Shown here piece after piece: positions 1 to 8,250 of a stretch of DNA of 64,000 nt (position 1 is the first letter of the stretch; each line of letters opens with the position of its first letter). The stretch comes from Paenibacillus curdlanolyticus YK9. GTDB taxonomy: Bacteria; Bacillota; Bacilli; Paenibacillales; Paenibacillaceae. A program made the position numbers and the translations under genes. The notes under the pieces are model-generated. The model did not search any database. It saw only the letters and a list, made by a program, of their open reading frames with translations, and was not told the origin of the DNA. Where the stretch lies: positions 287,928 to 351,927 of the forward strand of contig NZ_AEDD01000005.1 in NCBI RefSeq assembly GCF_000179615.1. Reading direction: 5' to 3'.

Positions 1-57
1 TCGCTGAACCGTACCATAAATAAAGAGAAATTTAGATAGGTTGAAGAGATCGACTTC

Positions 58-501
58 TCACGGTTTGAATACCATTAGCAGAATCGAGATGAAAACGGCA
101 AGATTAGCGACCACTTCTAGCCAGGCGGAGCGTCTACGACTCAGTCGGTACACCTCAGGCAGATTATCGCCCTGCGTCTGCAGCAGCAGCTTTAGCTGCT
201 GTTTGATGCCGGCAGGAAGAAGTCCAGCGAAGATGACCAAAATGACCAAGAAGATGACAATTGAAGCCACATACCACCGCTCTCGAAACAAATAGGTTTC
301 CTGAAAGCCAATCGCAAGACCCGTAAGAAGCAGTAGCGTGCCACCGAGTTTCGGCAGGATCGCCGTCTTCTCCAGCAATGAAAGCGCGAATTTGGCCTGA
401 CCCACTGTCCGGGCGCTGCTCATGATTATGGGATAGCAGATGACTGCGGCTACGGCTGTTATTGCGGAAAGGATATGGATGAACAACAGGTAATTATACA
501 T
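58..501 (-). CDS. DUF2269-like integral membrane protein
   Basis: This 147-residue protein is very hydrophobic, with about four membrane segments (near residues 1-25, 48-65, 77-97 and 127-145). The N-terminal MYNYLLFIHILSA pattern and overall size resemble the DUF2269 group of predicted membrane proteins, whose function is unknown. The ATG at 501 is preceded by an AGGGGAC ribosome site. It lies 9 bases after the stop of the DUF4267-like gene (511-924), so the two are probably one transcript. No catalytic residues are apparent. The assignment is by sequence style only. Confidence 0.6.
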   Translation of the reverse strand: MYNYLLFIHILSAITAVAAVICYPIIMSSARTVGQAKFALSLLEKTAILPKLGGTLLLLTGLAIGFQETYLFRERWYVASIVIFLVILVIFAGLLPAGIKQQLKLLLQTQGDNLPEVYRLSRRRSAWLEVVANLAVFISILLMVFKP

Positions 502-510
502 GTTTGTCCC

Positions 511-924
511 CTACTTTGTTGTTGTTTTGGTTTTCTGTTCTTCTCGATACAACATCCAACCTACAACCAGCCCATATACGGCAGAAACGATATGAATCCA
601 AGAAGGTGTTTTGTCCGCTGCTTTCGTTAATACCAAAACTGCATCTATTATAGGCATCGCAATTGAAGTTAACATACCAACAAGTAATGCTTTTCTCATA
701 CGAAGGATCATCAAGACTAACAGGAAGATGCCAATAAACAGATCACGATCTGCTTTTATATACACAAGATTTTTATCGGCAGTGTCATGCAGCGGTATGC
801 CAAATTCTCGAATCGCAGCTTCTGGCTGGATAAAGCCTCTTACTCCTAAAAACAGCATCAACAGTGTAATAACACCGACTAACCAAAATGTTACTGACTT
901 TGGTCCCCAAATCGATTTACTCAT
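511..924 (-). CDS. DUF4267-like membrane protein
   Basis: This 137-residue protein has four predicted membrane segments. An acidic loop after the first helix (FGIPLHDTADKNLVYIKADR) leads into a DLFIG turn, the usual arrangement of DUF4267 proteins. The family has no established biochemical role and is often found beside stress regulators. It is the first gene of a two-gene minus-strand unit with the DUF2269-like gene. A dyad at 1111-1148, about 190 bases upstream, could be its operator. The Lys/Thr-rich tail is probably cytoplasmic. Confidence 0.6.
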   Translation of the reverse strand: MSKSIWGPKSVTFWLVGVITLLMLFLGVRGFIQPEAAIREFGIPLHDTADKNLVYIKADRDLFIGIFLLVLMILRMRKALLVGMLTSIAMPIIDAVLVLTKAADKTPSWIHIVSAVYGLVVGWMLYREEQKTKTTTK

Positions 925-1101
925 TTGATTATCTCCTTTTTCTGTAAGATCGGAGAAGATTGGATATGGTCAATAGCGGACAGTTGTACCAATGGGATTT
1001 CTCCAGATCCGAATGTGCCAAGATCATCAAGATTCTTACACTCATCCCTCCTTGCCCTTAAAGTGAGGTTACACACCCCCAATTATTGAGTCAGATTATG
1101 T

Positions 1102-1148
1102 TTTTGAAAAGTACGCTTTTTATTCATACTTAGTTTTGAAAAGCGTAC
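1102..1148. promoter_or_regulatory. Dyad and direct repeat upstream of the DUF4267/DUF2269 unit
   Basis: The 10-base arms GTACGCTTTT (1111-1120) and AAAAGCGTAC (1139-1148) form a perfect inverted repeat around an 18-base centre. The decamer TTTTGAAAAG also occurs twice in direct orientation (1102-1111 and 1134-1143), 32 bases apart. It does not look like a terminator, since it has no downstream T run and too large a loop. It is best read as a binding site for an unidentified regulator of the 511-924 and 58-501 genes. The rest of 925-1187 shows nothing recognisable. Confidence 0.4.
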
Positions 1149-1187
1149 GAAAGCATACGGCACAACTAAAGCAAGAGCTTTCAAAGT

Positions 1188-1230
1188 AAAAGGACCCTAC
1201 TTCACTTTACAGTGTAGTTTGGGCCCTTTT
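1188..1230 (-). terminator. Terminator of the DUF4349 lipoprotein gene
   Basis: AAAAGGACCC (1188-1197) pairs with GGGCCCTTTT (1221-1230) with one mismatch, and there is extra partial pairing in the middle. Read on the minus strand it ends in a run of T, 16 bases after the stop codon at 1246. Confidence 0.6.
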
Positions 1231-1245
1231 GCATGCATCGATATC

Positions 1246-2265
1246 TTACTCTAAATTATCGTTCGCCGGAGGCGTCGGATCGTTCTGCTGCGGAGTAATC
1301 ACTGTTACCGGCTTTGCCCGGCGTTTGCGGCGTTTAATATAGAAGATGATTAGACCTACGATAATAATAATCGGCAGTATCGGAAGCAGGAAGGCAGCGA
1401 TAATGACAAGCGCTCTACCGAGCGTGACGATCATATCGGCACTCTTGTGCAGCGCGTTGCTGGCTTTCGTCATTAAGCCCTTCTTCTCATCGAGATCCAT
1501 CTCGGAGCCGTCTTGGCCGCTGAGAGTCTGGTACATCTCGATGTTGATTGTCGAGTAGTCGACGTTCTGGTCGATGAAGCGCATTCTGCCCTTAATCTGT
1601 TCGATTTCTTCTTGGACTTTGGCGAGTTCGTTGGAGAAGGCAACGAGATCCTTGGAGTTCGCAGCGTTCTCCATGAAGGAGAGCAACCGCTTCTCTGCGA
1701 CCTCCTTGGCCTTGAGACGCGCCGTGAGGTCTGCATATTCTTCAGTGACGTCCTCGCCTTTGATGCTCTTGTCGAGCTTTTTGTCGGGGAGCTTGTTGAT
1801 CGCATCGATGAACGTATTAAAGCCCTTGGCCGGCACCTTGATGGAGAACGAACCACTTAAGCGATCGGACGATGCATTCTCTGTGGAGGAGAGCAAATAA
1901 CCGCCGGACTTGGTAATGAGCTGATCAATGGCATTGCGTGTACCAGCAAAATCTTTGACTTGCATGTGAAGGTCGGCCGTATAAATGACCTGTCGATGAA
2001 ACTCTGCCTGTGCAGCCGTATCAGCTATTCCGCTGGCTGTCTGGTCCACGGATGGTACTTCCGTATTCGCGCGAGCCGCTTCGTCTTTTTGTGCTAAGGC
2101 GTAGCCATCGGATGTATCAGTAGCTGTCGTGGCGGCATTCTCATTCGATGATTCCTCGGACTTGGCATCATCACCGCTTCCGCAGGCGGCAAGGCTTGCT
2201 GCAAGCATAATAACCATAAGCCATACTCCGATAAACGATGTGATCCTTCTTTTCTCTTTTTTCAT
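1246..2265 (-). CDS. DUF4349 domain lipoprotein
   Basis: The 339-residue precursor has a lipoprotein signal peptide: positive N-terminus MKKEKRR, hydrophobic core, then lipobox LAAC with the Cys at about residue 28. A Ser/Asn/Asp-rich linker follows. The DUF4349 domain (about residues 90-305) contains YTADLHMQVKDF, a long coiled-coil with LAKVQEEIEQIKGRM, and a predicted membrane helix at about 281-308 followed by a KRRKRR stop-transfer patch. It should sit on the outer face of the membrane, anchored by lipid and by the C-terminal helix. The start is supported by AGGGGGATCCAA before the ATG. DUF4349 proteins are common in Bacillota and have no firmly known function. The gene is monocistronic, with a terminator at 1188-1230. 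Confidence 0.8.
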   Translation of the reverse strand: MKKEKRRITSFIGVWLMVIMLAASLAACGSGDDAKSEESSNENAATTATDTSDGYALAQKDEAARANTEVPSVDQTASGIADTAAQAEFHRQVIYTADLHMQVKDFAGTRNAIDQLITKSGGYLLSSTENASSDRLSGSFSIKVPAKGFNTFIDAINKLPDKKLDKSIKGEDVTEEYADLTARLKAKEVAEKRLLSFMENAANSKDLVAFSNELAKVQEEIEQIKGRMRFIDQNVDYSTINIEMYQTLSGQDGSEMDLDEKKGLMTKASNALHKSADMIVTLGRALVIIAAFLLPILPIIIIVGLIIFYIKRRKRRAKPVTVITPQQNDPTPPANDNLE

Positions 2266-2331
2266 TTGGATCCCCCTATAGTTATATTGAATGTGAAAGA
2301 TTCTAGCTGCTAACCATTCAGACGCATCCGC

Positions 2332-2370
2332 TTTGCCAAAGTTGCATAATTCTCATAGTTTTGCCAAAGT
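2332..2370. repeat. Direct repeat upstream of the DUF4349 gene
   Basis: The 11-mer TTTGCCAAAGT occurs at 2332-2342 and again at 2360-2370, 28 bases apart, in the 230-base gap between the lipoprotein and EthD genes. Each copy holds a TTTG-CC-AAA half-dyad. It may be a regulator site, but nothing links it to a known factor. The rest of the gap shows only the ribosome site at 2481-2488. Confidence 0.3.
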
Positions 2371-2495
2371 CGAGGAGTAGGTTCTTGAAAAAATGTTTCT
2401 GACATGTAGAAATCGTTAGACGCTAAACGACTTTAATATATGACAGATCATCACCGACCCAAAATTCCATTCAAAAAAATAAGGAGGGCTTTTTA

Positions 2496-2810
2496 ATGAT
2501 TAGATTCTTAGTCCTATACACCCAGCCGAATGATATTGAGGCATTTGAGCACTATTACAGAGAGGTACACATTCCCTTGGCCAAAAAGCTTCCGGGTCTC
2601 CGTCGTTATTCGATAAGTCGCAATACCGCACCGATTCGAGGTGGCATCACCTATTATCTCGTAGCCGAACTGCAATGGGACAGTATGGATGACATGAAAG
2701 AAGCATTTCAGTCACCAGAAGGGAAAGCATCAGCCGAAGATGCTGCCCACCTTGCAAGATTGAGTCCAGGCATGCACAGCATGATATACGAACTTGAAGA
2801 GATATTTTAA
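2496..2810 (+). CDS. EthD family (dimeric alpha/beta barrel) protein
   Basis: This 104-residue protein shows the EthD pattern: an IRFLVLYTQPND first strand, then FEHYYREVHIPLAKKLPGLRRY, where HIP-LAKKLPGL is the typical helix entry. The C-terminal half has AEDAAHLARLSPGMHSMIYEL. EthD-like proteins are small ferredoxin-like-fold dimers. Some help cytochrome P450 systems degrade ethers, but most members are uncharacterised, and no P450 is nearby. AAGGAGGGC upstream of the ATG fixes the start. The gene runs toward the dihydrouridine synthase gene with a 109-base gap and could be cotranscribed with it. Confidence 0.75.
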   Translation: MIRFLVLYTQPNDIEAFEHYYREVHIPLAKKLPGLRRYSISRNTAPIRGGITYYLVAELQWDSMDDMKEAFQSPEGKASAEDAAHLARLSPGMHSMIYELEEIF

Positions 2811-2919
2811 AACCCCCAGTCGCACAGGGAATAAATGTCGTTGATTAAGGGGGCTGAACATGCTAAAAGTGTAGTAGAAGCAGAGACATGTACTTTATAA
2901 CCATAGTGAGGTTTAGGAT

Positions 2920-3900
2920 ATGAATAATCATTTTTGGCGTGATTTGCCGAGGCCGTTTTTTGTGCTGGCCCCGATGGAGGATGTGACGGATGTTGTTTTT
3001 CGTCATGTCGTGAGTGAAGCGGCAAGACCGGATGTTTTTTTCACCGAGTTTACGAACACGGAGAGCTATTGCCATCCTGATGGGCACCAAAGCGTGCGCG
3101 GACGGCTGGCCTTCACAGAGGATGAGCAGCCGATCGTCGCGCACATATGGGGCGACAAGCCAGAATACTTCCGTCAGATGAGTATTGGTATGGCACAGCA
3201 AGGCTTTAAGGGAATCGATATCAATATGGGCTGTCCTGTAGCCAATGTAGCTCAGAATGGTCAAGGAAGCGGCCTCATCTGCCGTCCCGAGACTGCGGCA
3301 GCTATTATTCAGGCAACCAAAGCCGGGGGACTACCCGTAAGCGTGAAGACAAGGCTTGGTTTCGATGCTATAGAGGAATGGCGCGACTGGTTGACCCATA
3401 TTCTGAAACAAGGGATTGCCAATCTGTCGATCCATTTACGAACAAGAGCTGAAATGAGTAAAGTGGACGCTCACTGGGAGCTAATTCCGGAAATCAAGAA
3501 GCTTCGCGATGAAGTAGCACCAGACACGCTGTTGACCATTAACGGAGATATTCCCGACCGTCAGACTGGTTTAAAGCTTGCTGAGCAATACGGTGTAGAT
3601 GGAATTATGATCGGACGCGGTATTTTCAATAATCCATTTGCCTTTGAGAAGGAGCCAAGGGAACATGGCAGTGAGGAGCTGCTTAGCCTGCTGCGGCTGC
3701 ATCTGGACCTCCACGATCATTATTCAGCATTAGAACTCCGACCGTTTAAGCACATCACTCGTTTCTTTAAAATCTATGTCCGCGGGTTTCGCGGGGCAAG
3801 TGAATTAAGAAATAACTTAATGAATACAAAGTCAACAAATGAGGTACGCGCAATGCTTGATGAATTTATTAGCCAGCATCAGGGTGAGGTGGATCGATAA
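2920..3900 (+). CDS. dus: tRNA-dihydrouridine synthase (Dus family)
   Basis: This 326-residue FMN enzyme reduces uridine to dihydrouridine in the D-loop of tRNA, using NADPH. The N-terminal [14 protein letters not shown] is the FMN-binding start of the TIM barrel. The active-site motif [10 protein letters not shown] carries the catalytic Cys at about residue 107. [13 protein letters not shown] gives the substrate-side Lys, and TINGDI and [16 protein letters not shown] form the phosphate-binding turn. The C-terminal helical domain has [14 protein letters not shown]. Length and motifs match complete Dus proteins. I cannot say which uridine it modifies. AGGTTTAGGAT precedes the ATG, and a bidirectional hairpin follows at 3962-3989. 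Confidence 0.88.
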   Translation: MNNHFWRDLPRPFFVLAPMEDVTDVVFRHVVSEAARPDVFFTEFTNTESYCHPDGHQSVRGRLAFTEDEQPIVAHIWGDKPEYFRQMSIGMAQQGFKGIDINMGCPVANVAQNGQGSGLICRPETAAAIIQATKAGGLPVSVKTRLGFDAIEEWRDWLTHILKQGIANLSIHLRTRAEMSKVDAHWELIPEIKKLRDEVAPDTLLTINGDIPDRQTGLKLAEQYGVDGIMIGRGIFNNPFAFEKEPREHGSEELLSLLRLHLDLHDHYSALELRPFKHITRFFKIYVRGFRGASELRNNLMNTKSTNEVRAMLDEFISQHQGEVDR

Positions 3901-3961
3901 TGGCACGTTGGGCGCGCAGGAATGGAGACCGAGATTCCACGCACCACAAAATGAAATAATG

Positions 3962-3989
3962 AAGGGCCATCCTGCGAAGGATGGCCCTT
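3962..3989. terminator. Bidirectional terminator between dus and the DMT permease gene
   Basis: AAGGGCCATCC (3962-3972) and GGATGGCCCTT (3979-3989) are perfect 11-base arms around a 6-base loop. They lie between two convergent genes, with T runs on both sides. Confidence 0.85.
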
Positions 3990-4018
3990 TAACTTACCGT
4001 TACGACGATTAAGCCGCG

Positions 4019-4903
4019 TTAGACCCGTCTATGCCGTACATTTACAAGCAAGATGCTGGAGACGATAAGCGCCATTCCCACGATAAGGTTCACCGTCAAA
4101 TGCTCATTCAGGAACAAAATGCTGCAGACGATGGAGACGACCGGGATAAGGAATGTGTAAGAGCCGACCTTCGATGCCTCGCCTGAACCGATTAGCTTGA
4201 AGTATGTGAGCCAACCAAGCGCAATGACGAACACGGAGATGAACAGCGTATCGTACAAGAAAGCTGCCGTCCAGCGCACCTCAGACCAGCTCTCGACGGT
4301 CGAGCCGTAAGCCGTCATGACGATGCCTCCAATCATGATCTGCATAGCGGTCATCCACAGCGAATCGACTTTGTCCGCCTGCCGTTTGATATAAACTGTG
4401 CCAAGCGCCCAGCTTAGTGCGGAGCCCAAGGCGAGCAGAATGCCCAAGATGGAGGTGCCGCCCTCCAATCCGCCGATGCTCATCGCGGCGACTCCGCCGA
4501 AGCCGAGCAGTAAGCCGACCATTTTCCGCGTGTACATCCCCTCTCCCAGCCACATCCAAGCGAACAATCCGAGCAGCACAGGCTGGAGGAACACGATCGC
4601 AGAGAACAGGCCAGCCGGCATGTATTGGAGGCCAACGGTTTGGAAGCCGTAGTAGAATACGATGCTCAATAATGCGGAGAACACATAATACAGCCATGTT
4701 TCTCGAAGCCGAAGCTGCTTCCAGCGCGGCAGCGCAATAAGAATAAGCAGTGCTCCTCCGATTAGGGTGCGAAGTCCGGCAAACAGAATCGGCGGCGTGA
4801 ACGCGAGAGCATATTTGGATAAAGGCCAGTTAATCCCCCACATTAGAATGAGAAAGACCAAGTAGAATAACGTTTGCTTACGCGATAATGCTGTCTCTGA
4901 CAT
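4019..4903 (-). CDS. EamA/DMT family permease
   Basis: The 294-residue protein has ten predicted membrane helices arranged as two EamA repeats (about 10-140 and 152-287). The first begins LFYLVFLILMWGINWPLSKYAL and the second LGSALSWALGTVYIKR, the usual signatures of the drug/metabolite transporter superfamily. Such proteins export small metabolites or amino acids, and the substrate cannot be told from sequence. The gene diverges from a LysR-type regulator (start 5004) across about 100 bases, a common arrangement in which the regulator controls the permease. AGGAGAG precedes the ATG on the minus strand. Confidence 0.85.
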   Translation of the reverse strand: MSETALSRKQTLFYLVFLILMWGINWPLSKYALAFTPPILFAGLRTLIGGALLILIALPRWKQLRLRETWLYYVFSALLSIVFYYGFQTVGLQYMPAGLFSAIVFLQPVLLGLFAWMWLGEGMYTRKMVGLLLGFGGVAAMSIGGLEGGTSILGILLALGSALSWALGTVYIKRQADKVDSLWMTAMQIMIGGIVMTAYGSTVESWSEVRWTAAFLYDTLFISVFVIALGWLTYFKLIGSGEASKVGSYTFLIPVVSIVCSILFLNEHLTVNLIVGMALIVSSILLVNVRHRRV

Positions 4904-5003
4904 ATAACGAATCTCTCCTTGTGAGAAGCCTTATCCGAATGATACACTATATGCCAACATGATTAAAATGAATGTTTTTCATAGGGGGCATATCACTAAC
5001 GTT

Positions 5004-5888
5004 ATGACATATACACAGATCAAGCTGTTCGTAAAGATTGCAGAGCTGGCTAGCTTTACAAAAGCCGGCCTCGAGCTCAATATGACGCAGCCTGCGGTCA
5101 GCCGAGCAATCTCCTCGCTAGAATCGGAGTTAGACATCCCTCTGCTGCTGCGCGACCGCCGTGGCGTACAATTGACTGAAGCGGGTGAGCGAATCGTCGT
5201 GCTTTTCCGTGAGATTCTTGGCACCTTCGCCAAGGTCGATCAAGTCGTCGCCGATGAGAAAGGGCTTCAAGTCGGCACAATCCGCGTCGGAGCCTTTCCC
5301 GTGGCCGCTGCTCACTTCCTGCCTCGTATTATTAGCGCCATTGCCAGGCAGCATCCGAACATCGTATTCGAGCTGCAAGAAGGAAGCATCGACGAGCTGA
5401 GAAACTGGCTGGAGACACGAGTGATCGACGTGGCGTTGCTCATTCCGCCGGACGGCGATTGGGATACGATTCCGCTCTATCGGGAGAAAATGTTCGCAGT
5501 ACTGCGAGAGGATCACCCGCTGAGCCATCTGCCCATTGTCTCTGTCAAACAGCTCTCGACGGAGCCATTCATCACTTGTAAAGCCGGCTATGAGCCGCCA
5601 ATTATGGACCTATTCGAGCGAGCGGGAGCCCACCAGCAATCAAAGTACATCGTTCAGAGCGTCAGCATGGCTCTCCATATGGCAGAGGAAGGTCTCGGCT
5701 TCCCCATTCTATCCGAGCTTGCGCTGAAGTCGCTCCCTACAGGGCTCGTGAAGCGTGAGCTTGAACCGAATGCCTATCGCGATATTCGGCTTGCGGTTCC
5801 ATCAATCGACGAGGCATCTCACGCGGTCAAATTGTTCATTCGGACGACGCTCGAGCTGTTTCCGCCGCCGCCGAGTGACCTGACTTAA
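5004..5888 (+). CDS. LysR family transcriptional regulator
   Basis: This is a 294-residue LysR protein. The N-terminal winged HTH (TYTQIKLFVKIAELASFTKAG, with AAVS-like TQPAVSRAISSLE) spans residues 1-60. The effector-binding domain (about 88-290) begins GTIRVGAFPVAAAHFLP. The reading frame is open from 4959, but homologous LysR proteins start at the MTYTQI Met, so 5004 is chosen. The AGGGGG upstream is 15 bases away and so not ideal. It faces the EamA permease gene and probably regulates it. The C-terminus ends in a short Pro-rich tail. Confidence 0.85.
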   Translation: MTYTQIKLFVKIAELASFTKAGLELNMTQPAVSRAISSLESELDIPLLLRDRRGVQLTEAGERIVVLFREILGTFAKVDQVVADEKGLQVGTIRVGAFPVAAAHFLPRIISAIARQHPNIVFELQEGSIDELRNWLETRVIDVALLIPPDGDWDTIPLYREKMFAVLREDHPLSHLPIVSVKQLSTEPFITCKAGYEPPIMDLFERAGAHQQSKYIVQSVSMALHMAEEGLGFPILSELALKSLPTGLVKRELEPNAYRDIRLAVPSIDEASHAVKLFIRTTLELFPPPPSDLT

Positions 5889-5940
5889 CAATCCCCGTCT
5901 GCCGCAATGACGTTAATCGAGTCGTACAAATGAAATTTTG

Positions 5941-5965
5941 AAGGGCACCCGATTCGGGTGCCCTT
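5941..5965 (+). terminator. Terminator after the LysR gene
   Basis: AAGGGCACCCGA (5941-5952) and TCGGGTGCCCTT (5954-5965) are perfect 12-base arms followed by ATTTT. Closely similar hairpins end the azoreductase gene (8946) and the second GyrI-like gene (23243). The stretch 5966-6124 shows only a doubtful 67-codon open frame, which I do not call. Confidence 0.85.
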
Positions 5966-6124
5966 ATTTTCGCCTTTGAGATGTACGTGGAGCCCTACTA
6001 CAAGCAGGGCAAAACTTGTAGCCTGGTCCGTGCTAGGGTAACGCCACGGATTACAGCAAGATTTGGAAAGTACGTCGCACAAACCTATGATATCTTGAAA
6101 TCATCAGCTCCGAAGGGAACAGCG

Positions 6125-6994
6125 CTATTCCTCATCGGAATCGATGGGCAGTTTTTTGATAGGAGCGAAGATATGATAGGTTGAACCAAGGTCGTGAACG
6201 TCGTCAAAACGTTGGATCAACTCGATGTGGGAATCGTCCGTTTCCTGTCGGGAGATTTTCAGGAACCGCGCATAATCCGTCTTCAGGACATCGCCGATCT
6301 CGAGGAGATCGCCGGAATAGGTGAACTTGGCGCAAAAGAGCTGGGGAACGTCCACTGTGAAATAAAAGGGCTTCTCGATCCGGATATCCTGCTGAATTCC
6401 GCACAGGACATTGAACCGGGTGGAGTCGGGTTGGCAATTCGAATAGACGACGTAACAAGGGCCTTGAACGGAAGCGTCGACTTCTTGCAGGAGCATGTTT
6501 GAGTGTGACCGAATCGTCGTCTCATAGTCTGACGCCAAATCGACCTCGAAGACGATCCCGCTAAGCCGGATGGGTGCGAATTCCGTCAGGGTAAAATCGG
6601 CCACCACGTCGCCATTGATGTTTTTGATGGGCCTTCGCACGATCGATGGAATCGGAACGGGAAGAAGGCTCGGATGACTCGTTCTTAGCGAGCTTGGCGC
6701 GATGCCGTATTGGCGATTGAACGCGCGAGTAAACGAGGAAGGCGTGCCGAAGTCAAGCTGGTAGGCGATATCGGTCAGGGATAATCGGCCGGCACGAATG
6801 AGCGACAAAGAAGCGTTCAGCCTTCGGGAGAGGACGTATTGATTCAACGAACAACCCATCATGGCTGAGAAAAGTCGATGGAAGTAAAACTTGGACATAT
6901 GGGAGGCATTCGCCACGACATCCAGCGATAAAGGCTGGTCCAGACGGTCCTCGATAAAAATTAAAGCTTGCTCGATAACATCATAATGGTTCAT
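6125..6994 (-). CDS. AraC family regulator with GyrI-like effector domain
   Basis: This 289-residue regulator has two AraC-type HTH motifs at the N-terminus (about 1-105). Motifs include ANASHMSKFYFHRLFSAMMG and the second-helix signature IAYQLDFGTPSSFTRAFNRQYG. A GyrI-like ligand-binding domain follows (about 125-285; TLTEFAPIRLSGIVFEVDL). This is the SoxS/Rob-like layout used by regulators that sense hydrophobic or drug-like molecules. The frame is open to 7060, but GGAGATGCCTA before the ATG at 6994 supports the shorter start. It diverges from the DUF4386 gene with only 34 bases between start codons, so its promoter must lie inside that gene. Confidence 0.82.
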   Translation of the reverse strand: MNHYDVIEQALIFIEDRLDQPLSLDVVANASHMSKFYFHRLFSAMMGCSLNQYVLSRRLNASLSLIRAGRLSLTDIAYQLDFGTPSSFTRAFNRQYGIAPSSLRTSHPSLLPVPIPSIVRRPIKNINGDVVADFTLTEFAPIRLSGIVFEVDLASDYETTIRSHSNMLLQEVDASVQGPCYVVYSNCQPDSTRFNVLCGIQQDIRIEKPFYFTVDVPQLFCAKFTYSGDLLEIGDVLKTDYARFLKISRQETDDSHIELIQRFDDVHDLGSTYHIFAPIKKLPIDSDEE

Positions 6995-7028
6995 TAGGCA
7001 TCTCCAATCGAATAAGGAGGTTAGAGAA

Positions 7029-7745
7029 ATGACACAAGACAGAAGGAACGGCATTGTCACCGGAATCTTCTATATTCTAGCCGCGGCTGCTTCCATTATT
7101 GCCGTTCTGTGTTACGCTCCCGTGTTGAACGATCAATGGTACTTGGCCGTAACCAATCAGCGCCAAACAGAGGTGTTAATCGGTGTCTTGAATGATCTCT
7201 TGCTCGTCATATCAGCGGTGGGGACGGCAATCATGCTGTTTCCTTATCTTCGTCGCTGGAACGAGCATCTGGCCCTTGGCTATCTGTGCTTCCGATTCAT
7301 GGAGGCCGTATTCATTGCCATTGGGGTGGTGAGCATATTGGGATTATTGCAGCTCAGTACTCACTATGAAGCAAGCGGGGGAAGCAATCAAGCGAATCTT
7401 CTCGAGATCGGGTACCTGCTGCAGGGGACCCATCGTTGGACGCAGATGCTGGGACCTAACTTTATGCTTGGAGTCAATACGACCTTGTATAGCTATCTGC
7501 TATTTCGGACGCGGCTGGTGCCAAGACCGTTAGCACTGTTCGGAATGGTGACGGCGGTGCTCGTATTCACGGCGGGGCTGCTAGAGATGTTCGGTGCGTT
7601 CGAGCCTTATTCGGCAGCTAAAGGATTCTTGGCCCTGCCCGTGGGCGTATATGAGATGAGCTTGGCCGTCTGGCTGATTGTGAAGGGATTTAGCACACGT
7701 AATAAAGCAGGGAGCATGACGATTGTGCAGAATGAAGCGGACTAG
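7029..7745 (+). CDS. DUF4386 family membrane protein
   Basis: This 238-residue protein has about six membrane helices. It has the DUF4386 pattern: GIFYILAAAASIIAVLCYAPVL at the start, then LRRWNEHLALGYLCFRFMEAVFIAIG and RPLALFGMVTAVLVFTAGL. The family has no known activity. An AGGAGGTTAGAGAA ribosome site gives a firm start at 7029. The gene is divergent from, and probably controlled by, the AraC/GyrI-like regulator, which suggests a role in responding to a hydrophobic compound. It converges on the HxlR gene after it, with only 14 bases between the stops. Confidence 0.78.
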   Translation: MTQDRRNGIVTGIFYILAAAASIIAVLCYAPVLNDQWYLAVTNQRQTEVLIGVLNDLLLVISAVGTAIMLFPYLRRWNEHLALGYLCFRFMEAVFIAIGVVSILGLLQLSTHYEASGGSNQANLLEIGYLLQGTHRWTQMLGPNFMLGVNTTLYSYLLFRTRLVPRPLALFGMVTAVLVFTAGLLEMFGAFEPYSAAKGFLALPVGVYEMSLAVWLIVKGFSTRNKAGSMTIVQNEAD

Positions 7746-7759
7746 CGTAATTCCGAACG

Positions 7760-8119
7760 CTAGTCCGTTTCTTTTTGTTCATTCGTCTCCTTTTTGAGCT
7801 GCTTACGCTCCACATGGGCCGCTCCCCATTGATGCAAGGCTTCCAGAACCGGAGACAGGCTCATGCCGTATTCCGTGATGGAGTATTCCACTTTCGGCGG
7901 GATCTGTGGATAAATGACTCGATTAACGAGCTCTTCTTCCTCCAATTCGCGCAGATGGAGCGTAAGCATCCGTTGCGTGATGCCGGGCAGCAATCTTCGT
8001 AGCTCATTGAACCGCAGAGGCTTGCCTTGAAGCAAATGATAAAGGATAATCGGCTTCCACTTGCCGACGATCGAATCCAGCGCCGCAACGAATTGACATT
8101 GGAGAGGTTTCTTTTGCAT
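7760..8119 (-). CDS. YodB-like HxlR/DUF24 redox regulator
   Basis: This is a 119-residue winged-helix regulator of the HxlR family (SIVGKWKPIILYHLLQGKPL, then FNELRRLLPGITQRMLTLHLRELE, and a wing VIYPQIPPKVEYSIT). It holds a single cysteine, Cys8, in the N-terminal position where YodB of Bacillus subtilis has its sensing Cys6. GGAGGCCACCGA before the ATG at 8119 supports this start over the longer open frame to 8161. It diverges from an azoreductase gene, as YodB is functionally tied to azoR1, and a perfect YodB-type box lies between them at 8173-8187. It is inferred to be a repressor released by thiol-reactive electrophiles. Confidence 0.85.
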   Translation of the reverse strand: MQKKPLQCQFVAALDSIVGKWKPIILYHLLQGKPLRFNELRRLLPGITQRMLTLHLRELEEEELVNRVIYPQIPPKVEYSITEYGMSLSPVLEALHQWGAAHVERKQLKKETNEQKETD

Positions 8120-8172
8120 TCGGTGGCCTCCATTACAGTACCTTTTTTCATACCATACCACATTATTGTGCC

Positions 8173-8187
8173 TACTTTAAATAAGTA
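8173..8187. promoter_or_regulatory. YodB-type operator
   Basis: The 15-base site reads TACT-N7-AGTA (TACT at 8173-8176, AGTA at 8184-8187), the consensus known for YodB/CatR repressors. It sits between the divergent HxlR (start 8119) and azoreductase (start 8251) genes, where it could repress both. Confidence 0.7.
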
Positions 8188-8250
8188 AGTTCATATTATA
8201 TGATCAGTCTTGAAAGTGCACGTCATTTAATTACAGAAGGGAAGTTTTGA

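Noticed and set aside
2807-3264. Minus-strand open frames over the start of the dihydrouridine synthase gene
   Set aside because: They lie opposite a clear Dus coding region and have no domain of their own.
5981-6184. 67-codon plus-strand open frame between the LysR terminator and the AraC gene
   Set aside because: No ribosome site, no recognisable family, and its end overlaps the AraC gene.
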